Origin: Streptomyces sp. NBS 14/10
GTDB lineage: Bacteria; Actinomycetota; Actinomycetes; Streptomycetales; Streptomycetaceae
Length of the DNA stretch: 64,000 bases
Reading direction: 5' to 3'
NCBI RefSeq assembly: GCF_002224125.1
Contig: NZ_NCSM01000070.1
Span: 1-64,000 of the forward strand
In this document: one piece after another, positions 8,553 to 15,912 of the stretch
Layout of the letters: every line of letters begins with the position of its first letter
Position numbering within the stretch: the stretch's first letter is position 1
Notes under the pieces: model-generated
The model's input: the letters and a program-made list of their open reading frames with translations, nothing else
Databases searched by the model: none
Told to the model about the DNA's origin: nothing
Position numbers and translations under genes: made by a program

Positions 8553-9614
8553 TCACCTTTCGCGCAGGTTGGCGTTACGGGCCAGGTCGAGCGCGTACTC
8601 CGTCCACCAACGGCCCGCGGGCGGGCCGCCGTTGCAGGTCCCGTCGGACTCGCCCGGGCGCTTGATCCACAGATACGCGTCGATGGACGGGTCGCCCGTG
8701 CGGGTGCTCGGGGGATCCCCCAGAGCCCGCCCCGGGGGGTTGCACCAGCTCTCCTGGCCGTCGGTGGCGGAGCGCACGGCGCCCATGTCACCGCTCTTGC
8801 CGTCGTCGCCCTCGCCCCTGACGGAGGTGAGCGGGCCGTTTCCGTTGCGGCTGGTGTCGATGATGAAGTGGACCCGGCCGAGCTGGAGGGACAGCCGACG
8901 GCCGTAGGCGCGGGTCACCGACGTCGGCTGGAAGTTCGAGACGTTCAGGGCGAAGCCGTCCGCCTGGTCGATGCCGCTTTTCATCAGCGGCTCCACCAGC
9001 CGCTCGGTGTCCTTGATCCACCCCGGGTTCCCGGCGTCCAGATAGATCCGGGTGGCGGGCATCGCGGAGAGCATGGCGACCGCGTCGCGCAGCAGGGCCA
9101 GCCGCGGCGCACGCAGCGGCTTGGGAATGCAGCCGTCGACCACCTGAGCAATCGCATCGGGCTCCAATACGACAATCGCCTTTCTCTCGCCGATTCCGGA
9201 GACGATCTCACGGATCCAGTCCAGATATTCGGCGTCGCTTTCCGCCCCGCCCCGGGAGTATCTTCCGCAGTCCCGGTACGGAATGTGATAGGCGACCAGC
9301 ACCGGCGTACGGTGCTCCCGCGCGGCGGATTCGGTGAGGAACCGGACCCGTTCGCGCGGATGCGGACCGAGCCATTCGGCGATCGGCTCGTCGGCGATCC
9401 GCCGCATGAGCTCCGCCTCCGCGTAACGGCCCGCGCGCCGCTGCTCACGGGCCTGCCGGGCGGCCGGGTTGTCCGGGTTCACCCAGAGCCCGCTCTGCCG
9501 GTCCGACCCGCCTGACGTGCCGAGACATCCGCTCAGCGCGAGGAGCGCGGCGGCACTTCCCGCAAGCGGTGCCCAGTGTCGCGCGATGGCTCTCCTGAGC
9601 CCTTTCTCGGCCAT
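8553..9614 (-). CDS. Glycoside hydrolase family 6 lipoprotein (endoglucanase-like)
   Basis: A 353-residue secreted enzyme. The N-terminus is a lipoprotein signal with lipobox LALSGC (lipid-bearing Cys30). GH6 signatures follow: VAYHIPYRDCGRYSRGG and VVLEPDAIAQ, then YLDAGNPGWI and NVSNFQPT, with ESWCNPPGRALG and AYLWIKRPGESDG near the end. The expected reaction is hydrolysis of beta-1,4-glucan outside the cell, anchored to the membrane. It is convergent with the cellulose-synthase-like gene, so it probably edits or releases that polymer, as BcsZ/CslZ proteins do. The ATG at 9614 has AAGGTG upstream; an in-frame ATG 20 codons earlier lacks a signal-peptide look. Confidence 0.92.
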   Translation of the reverse strand: MAEKGLRRAIARHWAPLAGSAAALLALSGCLGTSGGSDRQSGLWVNPDNPAARQAREQRRAGRYAEAELMRRIADEPIAEWLGPHPRERVRFLTESAAREHRTPVLVAYHIPYRDCGRYSRGGAESDAEYLDWIREIVSGIGERKAIVVLEPDAIAQVVDGCIPKPLRAPRLALLRDAVAMLSAMPATRIYLDAGNPGWIKDTERLVEPLMKSGIDQADGFALNVSNFQPTSVTRAYGRRLSLQLGRVHFIIDTSRNGNGPLTSVRGEGDDGKSGDMGAVRSATDGQESWCNPPGRALGDPPSTRTGDPSIDAYLWIKRPGESDGTCNGGPPAGRWWTEYALDLARNANLRER

Positions 9615-9761
9615 TCGAGCACACCTTTTCCCGGAGTTTCCCGGCCTTGGAATTGACGGCACGTGTCGCATCATGGCATCGGGAACGGGCGGCGGCTTTC
9701 AATTCACGCTTGTGTTGCCCCGCCGCCATCGGGGCGAATTTCGGAAAGGGCCGTGAGACTT

Positions 9762-9925
9762 ACGACCTGGGGTGCGGTGGGGATCGGGAGAAGGAGCGGC
9801 GTCCGGTGCGGTCGAGCGCAAGGCGCCGGAAGGTCCTCGTAGCGGAGCTACTTGGGCCTTTCGGCAACGCCGCGGGCGGCCGTGCCGGGCGTCGCGACGC
9901 CGATCCCCACCGCACCCCAGGTCGT
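9762..9925 (+). repeat. 164-nt near-complete hairpin with strand-specific wobble pairs
   Basis: The outer stem is 26 perfect base pairs (9762-9787 with 9900-9925). A second stem of 16 pairs (9796-9811 with 9880-9895) contains four G-U or U-G pairs when read as plus-strand RNA. A third stem of about 12 pairs plus three beyond a bulge (9822-9836 with 9854-9871) has two more wobbles. The tip is GTAGC-GGA-GCTAC. On the minus strand each wobble would be an A-C mismatch, so the fold favours a plus-strand transcript. The right end touches the stop codon of the cytochrome b gene. It may be a terminator, a dispersed palindromic repeat, or a structured RNA. The rest of the 310-bp gap (9615-9761) shows nothing clear. 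Confidence 0.8.
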
Positions 9926-10626
9926 CACCCGTCGCGGTCCTCACCGGCCCGCCACAGCGGGTGTTCGCGGTCCGCCCACCTCCGGTCGACCGTTCCGGTG
10001 CGCATACCGCGCCGGGCCTCCGGGTCGCCGAGTGCCATGCCGATGTGCCCGAGCAGCACGATGCCGACGGCCAGCGCCAGCCAGTCGTGGACGAAGGTGG
10101 CGCTGGTGCGCCAGACCAGCGGGGCCAGATCGGTGAACCACATCAGCAGCCCGGTGCCCGCCATCACCAGTACGGCGCCGCTGATATAGGCGGCGTACAG
10201 CTTCTGCCCGGCGTTGAACTTGCCCGCCGGGCGCGCCCCCTCGCGCGCGTCGCGCCGCAGCACCGCGCGCAGCCAGCGGCGGTCGTGCGGGCCGAAGCGG
10301 TTGAGGCGGGAGAGGTCGGCGCGGAAGGCGCGGGAGACCAGGCCCAGCAGCGTCGGGACCGGGGTCAGGATGCCGGTCCACTCGTGCACCGTGACCACCA
10401 GGGCGCGGCGGCCCACGAGTTCGGCGAGCTGCGGCAGATACAGACAGGCCGCGCTCACCACACAGGCGCCCAGGAGGACGGCGGTGGTGCGGTGGATCCA
10501 CCGCTCGGCCGGGGTGAACCGGGCCACGCGGGGCCGGGGCCCGGTGCGGGCGCGTGCGGCGGGGCGTACGGGGGCCGGGCGTACGGGGGCGGGGCCGCCG
10601 GGGTGCGCGTCAGGTGGTGGGGGCAT
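9925..10626 (-). CDS. Cytochrome b561-type membrane subunit
   Basis: A 233-residue integral membrane protein with four hydrophobic segments (TTAVLLGACVVSAACLYLP, the segment after LVVTVHEWTG, KLYAAYISGAVLVMAGTGLL, and HDWLALAVGIVLLGHIGMAL). Histidines in the helices (ERWIHRTT, VHEW, FVHDWLA, LLGHIGM) are placed as haem ligands in the formate-dehydrogenase-gamma/b561 family. It should move electrons between the quinone pool and a periplasm-facing partner. Its ATG overlaps the last 17 bp of the molybdopterin oxidoreductase gene, so the two are translationally coupled and almost certainly partners. The Pro/Arg-rich N-terminus (about 45 residues) is unusual but common in streptomycete versions. 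Confidence 0.85.
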   Translation of the reverse strand: MPPPPDAHPGGPAPVRPAPVRPAARARTGPRPRVARFTPAERWIHRTTAVLLGACVVSAACLYLPQLAELVGRRALVVTVHEWTGILTPVPTLLGLVSRAFRADLSRLNRFGPHDRRWLRAVLRRDAREGARPAGKFNAGQKLYAAYISGAVLVMAGTGLLMWFTDLAPLVWRTSATFVHDWLALAVGIVLLGHIGMALGDPEARRGMRTGTVDRRWADREHPLWRAGEDRDG

Positions 10627-11527
10627 CGTCGCGTCCGTTCGACTTGCCGACCCAGCCGTCCACGTCATAGCCGCGGTCCTCCCAATAGCCGGGCCGTACC
10701 TCGCGGGTGACCTCGATACCGGAGAGCCACTTCGCCGACTTGTAGAAGTACATGGGGGCGACGTACAGCCGCACCGGGCCGCCGTGGGAGTGGCCCAGCG
10801 GCTCGTCCCGCATTCGCAGGGCGACCAGGACATCGTCCCGGCGGGCCTGTTCGAGGGTCAGGCTCTCGCTGTACGCCCCGTCGAAGCAGGTGAAGCGGAC
10901 GGCCCCGGCCCCCGGGCGGACCCCGGCGGCGTCCAGCAGCGTGGCCAGGCGTACGCCCTCGAAGGGGGTCTGCGGTACGCGCCAGCCGGTGACGCACTGG
11001 ACGTCGTGGACGATGCGGTGCTGGGGCAGCGCGCGGAGGTCGGCGAGCCGGTAGTCGGCGGGTTTGTCGACAAGTCCGCCGACGGTGAGCCGGTAGTTCT
11101 CGGCGTTCTTGTGGGGGACGGAGGAGGTCACCGAGTAGTAGCGGAACCCGCCGCCGTTGGGCAGCAGCCCGGTCACCCCGGTGGGGTCGTTCTCCGCCGC
11201 CACGGCCAGGAACTTCTCCAGGCGGCGCTGCAGCCAGGGGGCGGCGGCCATACCGCCCGCGCCCAGGGCGAGCATGCCGAGGATGACGCGCCGGCCGACG
11301 GGGGTGCCGCGGTCGGCGGCGGTGTCCGCCGGGTCGGTCGTGTCCGGGTCGGCGGTGTCCGGGGCGGCGGCGTCCGGGGCCGTCGTGTCCGGGTCGGCGG
11401 TGTCCGGGGCCGTCGTGTCCGGGTCGGTGGTGTCCCGGTCGGCGGCGGGGCCTGGTTCTGGGGCACCCGGGTCGGTGGTGTCCGGGTCGGCGGCGGGGTG
11501 CTCCGCGGCGCCGGGATTGCGGTCCAT
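10610..11527 (-). CDS. Sulfite-oxidase/MsrP-type molybdopterin oxidoreductase with Asp-Thr-Pro repeat N-terminus
   Basis: A 305-residue protein. Residues about 15-70 are low-complexity repeats of the type PDTTAPDTADPDTT. A hydrophobic segment follows (RRVILGMLALGAGGMAAA), either a membrane anchor or a weak twin-arginine signal. The C-terminal domain has the molybdopterin oxidoreductase pattern: YRLTVGGLVDKP, then VHDVQCVTGW with Cys178 as expected Mo ligand, and GHSHGGPVRLYVAPMYFYKSAKWL. The likely site is the outer face of the membrane, with the overlapping cytochrome b gene as electron partner, as in MsrPQ/YedYZ-like systems. The substrate (sulfoxide or other) is not known. Repeat length may vary between strains. 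Confidence 0.85.
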   Translation of the reverse strand: MDRNPGAAEHPAADPDTTDPGAPEPGPAADRDTTDPDTTAPDTADPDTTAPDAAAPDTADPDTTDPADTAADRGTPVGRRVILGMLALGAGGMAAAPWLQRRLEKFLAVAAENDPTGVTGLLPNGGGFRYYSVTSSVPHKNAENYRLTVGGLVDKPADYRLADLRALPQHRIVHDVQCVTGWRVPQTPFEGVRLATLLDAAGVRPGAGAVRFTCFDGAYSESLTLEQARRDDVLVALRMRDEPLGHSHGGPVRLYVAPMYFYKSAKWLSGIEVTREVRPGYWEDRGYDVDGWVGKSNGRDDAPTT

Positions 11528-11630
11528 GTCCTCGATGAGAGCACCCCGGGGGCGCCGGACGCCAGGCTCTTCGGCCTTTCGTCAGACTTCCGTCAGAAGT
11601 CGGCGCTCCCGCCCTGCCCCACCGGCCGCC

Positions 11631-13286
11631 CTACCCCACCGCCTTCGCCGCCGCGCGGCCCGCCGTACGGCCGGAGAAGAGACACCCGCCGAGGAAGGTG
11701 CCCTCCAGGGAGCGGTAGCCGTGGACGCCACCGCCGCCGAACCCGGCCGCCTCGCCCGCCGCGTACACGCCGGGCAGCGGCTCCCCGCCCTCGGTCAGCA
11801 CCCGCGCGGACAGGTCGGTCTCCAGACCGCCCAGCGTCTTACGGGTCAGGATGTTGAGGCGCACGGCGATCAGCGGGCCCGCCTTGGGGTCGAGGATGCG
11901 GTGCGGGGCGGCGGTGCGGATGAGGCGGTCGGCGATGTATTTGCGGGTGCCGCGCAGGGCCGTGATCTGGAGGTCCTTGGTGTAGGGGTTGGCGATCTCC
12001 CGGTCGCGGGCGACGATGTGGCGGCGCAGCTCGGCCTCGTCGATCAGCGGTTCCTTGGTGAGCTCGTTCATCCGCCGTACGAGGCCCGTCAGCGACTTCT
12101 CGACGATGAAGTCCGCGCCGTGGTCCATGAACGCCTGGACCGGGCCCGGGGCCCCACCCCGCCCGCGGTTCAGCACATCGCGGACGCTCTTGCCGGTCAG
12201 GTCCGGGTTCTGCTCGGAGCCGGAGAGCGCGAACTCCTTCTCGATGATCTTCCGGGTGAGGACGAACCAGGTGTGGTCGTAGCCGGTCCGCATGATGTGT
12301 TCGAGCGTGCCGAGGGTGTCGAAGCCGGGGAACAGCGGCACGGGGAGCCGGTTGCCGCGGGCGTCGAACCACAGCGAGGAGGGGCCGGGCAGGATACGGA
12401 TGGCGTGCCGGGGCCAGATGGGGTTCCAGTTCTCGATGCCCTCGGTGTAGTGCCACATCCGGTCGCGGTTGATCAGCCGCCCGCCCGCCGCCTCCGTGAC
12501 GCCCAGCATCTTGCCGTCCACATGCGCGGGGACGCCGGAGAGCATCCGCTCGGGCGGGGTGCCAAGACGCTCGGGCCAGTTCTGGCGGACGAGTTCGTGG
12601 TTGCCGCCGATCCCGCCCGAGGTGATGATCACCGCCTGGGCGCGAAGTTCGAAGGCGCCGGCGACCTCGCGGCTGCTCGGGGCGCCGCGCTCGGCGTCGC
12701 TGGGCTCCAGGATCTCGCCGGTGACGGTGTCGACGGCGCCCGCGCTGCGGGACAGCCCCGTCACCCGGTGCCGGAAGCGCAGCTGCACCAGGCCGCGGGC
12801 GGCCGCGGCCCGCACCCGCCGCTCGAAGGGCGCGACGACGCCGGGGCCGGTGCCCCAGGTGACATGGAAGCGGGGGACGGAGTTGCCGTGCCCGGTCGCG
12901 TCGTAGCCGCCGCGCTCGGCCCAGCCGACGAGCGGGAACAGCCGCAGCCCCTGGGCGTGCAGCCAGGCCCGCTTCTCCCCGGCCGCGAAGTCCACGTACG
13001 CCTCGGCCCAGCGGCGCGGCCAGTGGTCCTCCTCGCGGTCGAAGCCGGCCGTGCCCAGCCAGTCCTGCCAGGCCAGTTCGCGGCTGTCGCGGATGCGCAG
13101 CCGGCGCTGCTCGGGCGAGTCGACGAGGAAGAGGCCGCCGAAGGACCAGTGGGCCTGGCCGCCGAGGGACTGTTCGGGCTCCTGGTCCAGCAGGATCACC
13201 TTGCGGCCCGCGTCGGCGAGTTCGGCGGTGGCCGCCAGGCCCGCGAGCCCCGCCCCGACCACGATCACATCCGCGTCGTACGCCAT
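11631..13286 (-). CDS. FAD-binding dehydrogenase, 3-ketosteroid-delta-1-dehydrogenase-like
   Basis: A 551-residue flavoprotein. The N-terminal dinucleotide site is DVIVVGAGLAGLAATAELA, followed by VILLDQEPEQSLGGQAHWSFGG. An oxygen-side motif IITSGGIGGNHELV sits mid-protein, and the C-terminus is GFGGGGVHGYRSLEGTFLGGC. This layout is that of the FAD_binding_2 family close to KstD and fumarate-reductase-like enzymes, often annotated as FAD-binding dehydrogenase. Reaction is probably an alpha,beta-desaturation, but the substrate is uncertain. It stands alone; a TACCGGCCGGTA palindrome 93 bp upstream of the ATG resembles the sites before the acyl-CoA operons, hinting at shared TetR control. Confidence 0.85.
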   Translation of the reverse strand: MAYDADVIVVGAGLAGLAATAELADAGRKVILLDQEPEQSLGGQAHWSFGGLFLVDSPEQRRLRIRDSRELAWQDWLGTAGFDREEDHWPRRWAEAYVDFAAGEKRAWLHAQGLRLFPLVGWAERGGYDATGHGNSVPRFHVTWGTGPGVVAPFERRVRAAAARGLVQLRFRHRVTGLSRSAGAVDTVTGEILEPSDAERGAPSSREVAGAFELRAQAVIITSGGIGGNHELVRQNWPERLGTPPERMLSGVPAHVDGKMLGVTEAAGGRLINRDRMWHYTEGIENWNPIWPRHAIRILPGPSSLWFDARGNRLPVPLFPGFDTLGTLEHIMRTGYDHTWFVLTRKIIEKEFALSGSEQNPDLTGKSVRDVLNRGRGGAPGPVQAFMDHGADFIVEKSLTGLVRRMNELTKEPLIDEAELRRHIVARDREIANPYTKDLQITALRGTRKYIADRLIRTAAPHRILDPKAGPLIAVRLNILTRKTLGGLETDLSARVLTEGGEPLPGVYAAGEAAGFGGGGVHGYRSLEGTFLGGCLFSGRTAGRAAAKAVG

Positions 13287-13378
13287 GGTTTCTGGTGTCC
13301 CGTTCTGTCAGGAGCGCGCAGGAGAACCGGCGGCCGGGCCGTGGTGCCCGGGCACCGGTGATGTCGGTCGATCCTGCC

Positions 13379-13390
13379 TACCGGCCGGTA
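13379..13390. promoter_or_regulatory. TetR-type operator candidate TACCGGCCGGTA
   Basis: A perfect 12-bp palindrome upstream of the leftward flavoprotein start at 13286. It keeps the TACCG...CGGTA arms of the sites at 17338, 22932 and 35166, but the centre differs. The remaining intergenic DNA up to 13557 shows nothing clear. Confidence 0.45.
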
Positions 13391-13557
13391 TGGCGTCAAC
13401 CCGCCGGTCGGGCGGCGCCCCGCCACGAGCTTCACGGCACCCGGCCGCGGGCCCCAACTCCCGCCCCGCGCCGCTTTGTGCGACGTAACGCCAATAAAGG
13501 GGACAATCGATCGCCGAGATGGACAGCGGGTTCGGCGGGCGGGCATCATCAAGCATC

Positions 13558-14277
13558 ATGGCTGACCACCATCCTTCTCCCTCGCGACCGCACAGCGCGG
13601 ACAAGCGCGTGGTGAGTCCTACGCTGGTGACTCCCGGCCCGCAGCCCGTCGAGCTCTCCGGGTCCCGCGCCGAGGAGGGGCCGCAGGTGCTGCGGGGTGA
13701 GGTGGTCGGCCCCCGGCACGCCCGCCGACGCCCCGTCAGCGACCGGCGCAAGGCCGCGGCCGGGGCGATTCTGCTCTCCGCCACCGGCGCCGCCACCGCG
13801 CTCTTCCTGATGCTGGGCAAGGACGGCCGCCAGGCCGCCGCCGCGCCCGCACACGACGCGCCGTCGTCGGCGCCCGACGCGAGCGCGGACGACGCCGTCC
13901 CGGTGGCCGACTCGGTGGCCGGCGCCAAGCCGCTGCCGGGCGCCTCGCGCACCGCCGAGCCCGCGGCGGCCCCCAGCGTCCCGACCGCACAGCCCAAGGC
14001 CCCGTCCACGGCGCCCACCCAGCCCCCGGCCCGCACCCAGCAGCCGACGCGCCCCTCCTGGCCGTCCCACTGGGGCGGCCGGGGGCGGACCGCCGAGGAC
14101 TGGCAGCGGGACCGGGAGGAGGCGGCTCGCTGGGCGAAGGAGTGGGCGGACCGGTACGGCTCCGGCCAGGACGGCTCGGGCTACGACGGCTCCGGCTACG
14201 ACGGGTCCGGCCGCGGGGAGCGCCACCACGGCGGATCGGGCTACCCGGGGTATCCGGGCGGAGGACAGCGGCGCTGA
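13558..14277 (+). CDS. Membrane-anchored Pro/Ala-rich protein of unknown function
   Basis: A protein of about 239 residues, not recognised. A basic stretch (RRKAAAGAILLSATGAATALFLML) at residues near 57-80 looks like a single membrane anchor or uncleaved signal. The rest is outside-type low complexity: Ala/Pro/Thr rich, then a basic-acidic helix (TAEDWQRDREEAARWAKEWADRY) and a glycine-rich tail with repeated GSGYDGSGYDGSG. The start is uncertain: ATG 13558 (MADHHPSP) or ATG 13519. Third-position G/C is normal, so it is likely a real gene. It is monocistronic, followed by the NUDIX gene after 99 bp. Confidence 0.65.
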   Translation: MADHHPSPSRPHSADKRVVSPTLVTPGPQPVELSGSRAEEGPQVLRGEVVGPRHARRRPVSDRRKAAAGAILLSATGAATALFLMLGKDGRQAAAAPAHDAPSSAPDASADDAVPVADSVAGAKPLPGASRTAEPAAAPSVPTAQPKAPSTAPTQPPARTQQPTRPSWPSHWGGRGRTAEDWQRDREEAARWAKEWADRYGSGQDGSGYDGSGYDGSGRGERHHGGSGYPGYPGGGQRR

Positions 14278-14376
14278 CCGCCGCGCCCCCTTGCCGCATG
14301 AGCCCCGTGCTGCATGAGCCCGCGTGCTACATGAGACCCCGTACTGCTGGGGCCCTCGTTCTGCTTGGATGGCGGC

Positions 14377-14952
14377 ATGGCTGACAAGGAACCGCCGCAG
14401 GAGCCGCGTTCCGCCGATGAGCTGCTGGACATCGTCGACGAGCGGGACCGGGTGGTGGGCCAGGCCCGGCGCGCCGACGCCATGGCCCGCCGACTGCGCC
14501 ACCGGACCGTCTTCGTGCTGACCCGGGACGGCGCGGACCGGATCTTCGTACACCGCCGCACCGACAACAAACTCGTCTTCCCCTCGCTGTACGACATGTT
14601 CGTCGGCGGTGTCGTCGGCGCGGGCGAGTCGTACGACACGGCGGCGCTGCGCGAGGCCGAGGAGGAGCTGGGGGTGTCCGGGCTGCCCGCACCGACGCCG
14701 CTGTTCTCCTTTCTCTACGACACGCCCGAGCACACCTGGTGGTCGCGGATCTACGAGGTCCGCTGCGAGCTGCCGGTCGTCCCACAGGCCGAGGAGATCG
14801 CCTGGCACGCCTTCCTGGACGAGGAGGAGCTGGGGCGGCGGCTGGCGGAGTGGGAGTGGGTGCCGGACGGCGCCGAGGCCTATCGGCGGCTGCAGGAGTG
14901 GCGCCAGCAGGGTCGGACTCCGGCAGGTCCGGAGGGTCCGGACGAGCCCTAG
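14377..14952 (+). CDS. NUDIX hydrolase (isopentenyl-diphosphate-isomerase-like fold class)
   Basis: A 191-residue protein with a complete NUDIX box, GGVVGAGESYDTAALREAEEELGV (shown in two parts: GGVVGAGESYDTAAL, then REAEEELGV). It starts ELLDIVDERDRVVGQARR and has RTVFVLTRDG and FVHRRTDNKLVFP, the pattern of YfcD-type NUDIX proteins. These hydrolyse nucleoside-diphosphate-linked or prenyl-type diphosphates; the substrate here is unknown. Acidic residues of the box should bind Mg2+. ATG 14377 is preferred over the TTG four codons upstream. The DUF202 genes follow after 12 bp and may be co-transcribed, without an obvious functional link. Confidence 0.9.
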   Translation: MADKEPPQEPRSADELLDIVDERDRVVGQARRADAMARRLRHRTVFVLTRDGADRIFVHRRTDNKLVFPSLYDMFVGGVVGAGESYDTAALREAEEELGVSGLPAPTPLFSFLYDTPEHTWWSRIYEVRCELPVVPQAEEIAWHAFLDEEELGRRLAEWEWVPDGAEAYRRLQEWRQQGRTPAGPEGPDEP

Positions 14953-14964
14953 TACGCTTGTCCC

Positions 14965-15393
14965 ATGATCGACGCCAACCGCACGCCGACCCGGGGCAGG
15001 CTCGCCTCCGCCGTCGCGGATGTGCGGCTGTGGTTCGCGCCCGAGCGGCTGCGCGCCGAGGGGGAGACCCCCGACTACCGCTTCTCCCTCGCCAACGAAC
15101 GCACCTTCCTGGCCTGGCTGCGCACCGCGATGGCGCTGGTGGGCGGGGGCTTCGCGGTCGATCAGTTCCTTCCGGACACGAACAGCACGCTGCGGCTCGC
15201 GGCGGCCCTCACGCTGCTGGCCGGGGGCGCGGTGTGCGCGGTGCGGGCGCTCAACCACTGGGTCCGCTGTGAGCGGGCGATGCGGCGCGGCGAGGACCTG
15301 CCGGTCTCCCGCTTCCCGGTCGTGCTGGGGCTGGCCGTCGGGGTGATCGCCCTGGTGATGGTGGGCCTCGTCGCGGTCCGCTGGGGCGGCTGA
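14965..15393 (+). CDS. DUF202 (YidH-type) membrane protein, first of two
   Basis: A 142-residue membrane protein. The DUF202 signature is clear in the first half (YRFSLANERTFLAWLRTAMALVGGG), with three hydrophobic segments: AMALVGGGFAVDQ, LRLAAALTLLAGGAVCAV and FPVVLGLAVGVIALVMVGLVAV. Function of the family is unknown; pairs of DUF202 genes in tandem are common in actinobacteria and other bacteria, suggesting a heteromeric membrane unit. Starts 12 bp after the NUDIX stop, and the second DUF202 gene follows four bases after its stop. Confidence 0.88.
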   Translation: MIDANRTPTRGRLASAVADVRLWFAPERLRAEGETPDYRFSLANERTFLAWLRTAMALVGGGFAVDQFLPDTNSTLRLAAALTLLAGGAVCAVRALNHWVRCERAMRRGEDLPVSRFPVVLGLAVGVIALVMVGLVAVRWGG

Positions 15394-15397
15394 GCCG

Positions 15398-15823
15398 ATG
15401 GCCGGGCCCGACTCGCCCACGGGGCCGCAGGGCCCCGAGCGCCACGATCCCCAGTCACCCGAGCCACCCGAGTCGCCCGAGTCGCCCGAGTCGCCCGATC
15501 AGGGATCCGAGGGTGGTCCCTGGAAGCGGGATCCCGGGCTGCAGCCCGAGCGGACCCGGCTGGCCTGGCGGCGTACGACGCTGGCCTGCGCTGTCGCCGC
15601 GTCGCTGGCCGGACGGCAGGCCCTGCACAACGGGACCGGGCCGGTGTCCGTGCTCTGCGCGGCGCTGGCCGCACTGGCCTGGCTCGGCTTCCTGGGTGTG
15701 GCGGGCCGCCGCATCCGGGCGATGTCCGCGCCGCGTCCGCCCGCACTGTCCCCGCGGGCGGCCGCGGCGGCGGCAGGCTGCACCCTGGCGCTCGTGGCCT
15801 TCGGCGCCGCGCTGACCCGATGA
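15398..15823 (+). CDS. DUF202 membrane protein, second of two
   Basis: A 141-residue protein whose core motif is LQPERTRLAWRRTTLACAVAASL, the short DUF202 variant, with three hydrophobic stretches. The first 45 residues are a hydrophilic tail with the repeated PESPESPESP encoded by a small DNA repeat (CCCGAGTCG units near 15470-15500). It is four bases downstream of its partner and probably forms a complex with it. The stop codon TGA at 15821-15823 overlaps the first unit of the tandem repeat at 15822-15901, which would lie in its 3' untranslated region. Confidence 0.85.
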   Translation: MAGPDSPTGPQGPERHDPQSPEPPESPESPESPDQGSEGGPWKRDPGLQPERTRLAWRRTTLACAVAASLAGRQALHNGTGPVSVLCAALAALAWLGFLGVAGRRIRAMSAPRPPALSPRAAAAAAGCTLALVAFGAALTR

Positions 15824-15901
15824 CGCGCTGATCCGGTGACGCGCTGGTCCGGTGACACGCCGCCCCGGTGACGCGCTGATCCGCCGACGGCCTGATCCGC
15901 C
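15822..15901. repeat. Five tandem 16-bp repeats
   Basis: Units begin at 15822, 15838, 15854, 15870 and 15886 with consensus GACGCGCTGATCCGGT; they fill the gap between the convergent DUF202 and oxidoreductase genes. Units 1, 2 and 4 differ by one to two bases. A copy-number-variable minisatellite is the likely nature. Confidence 0.8.
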
Positions 15902-15912
15902 GAAACTCGTCC

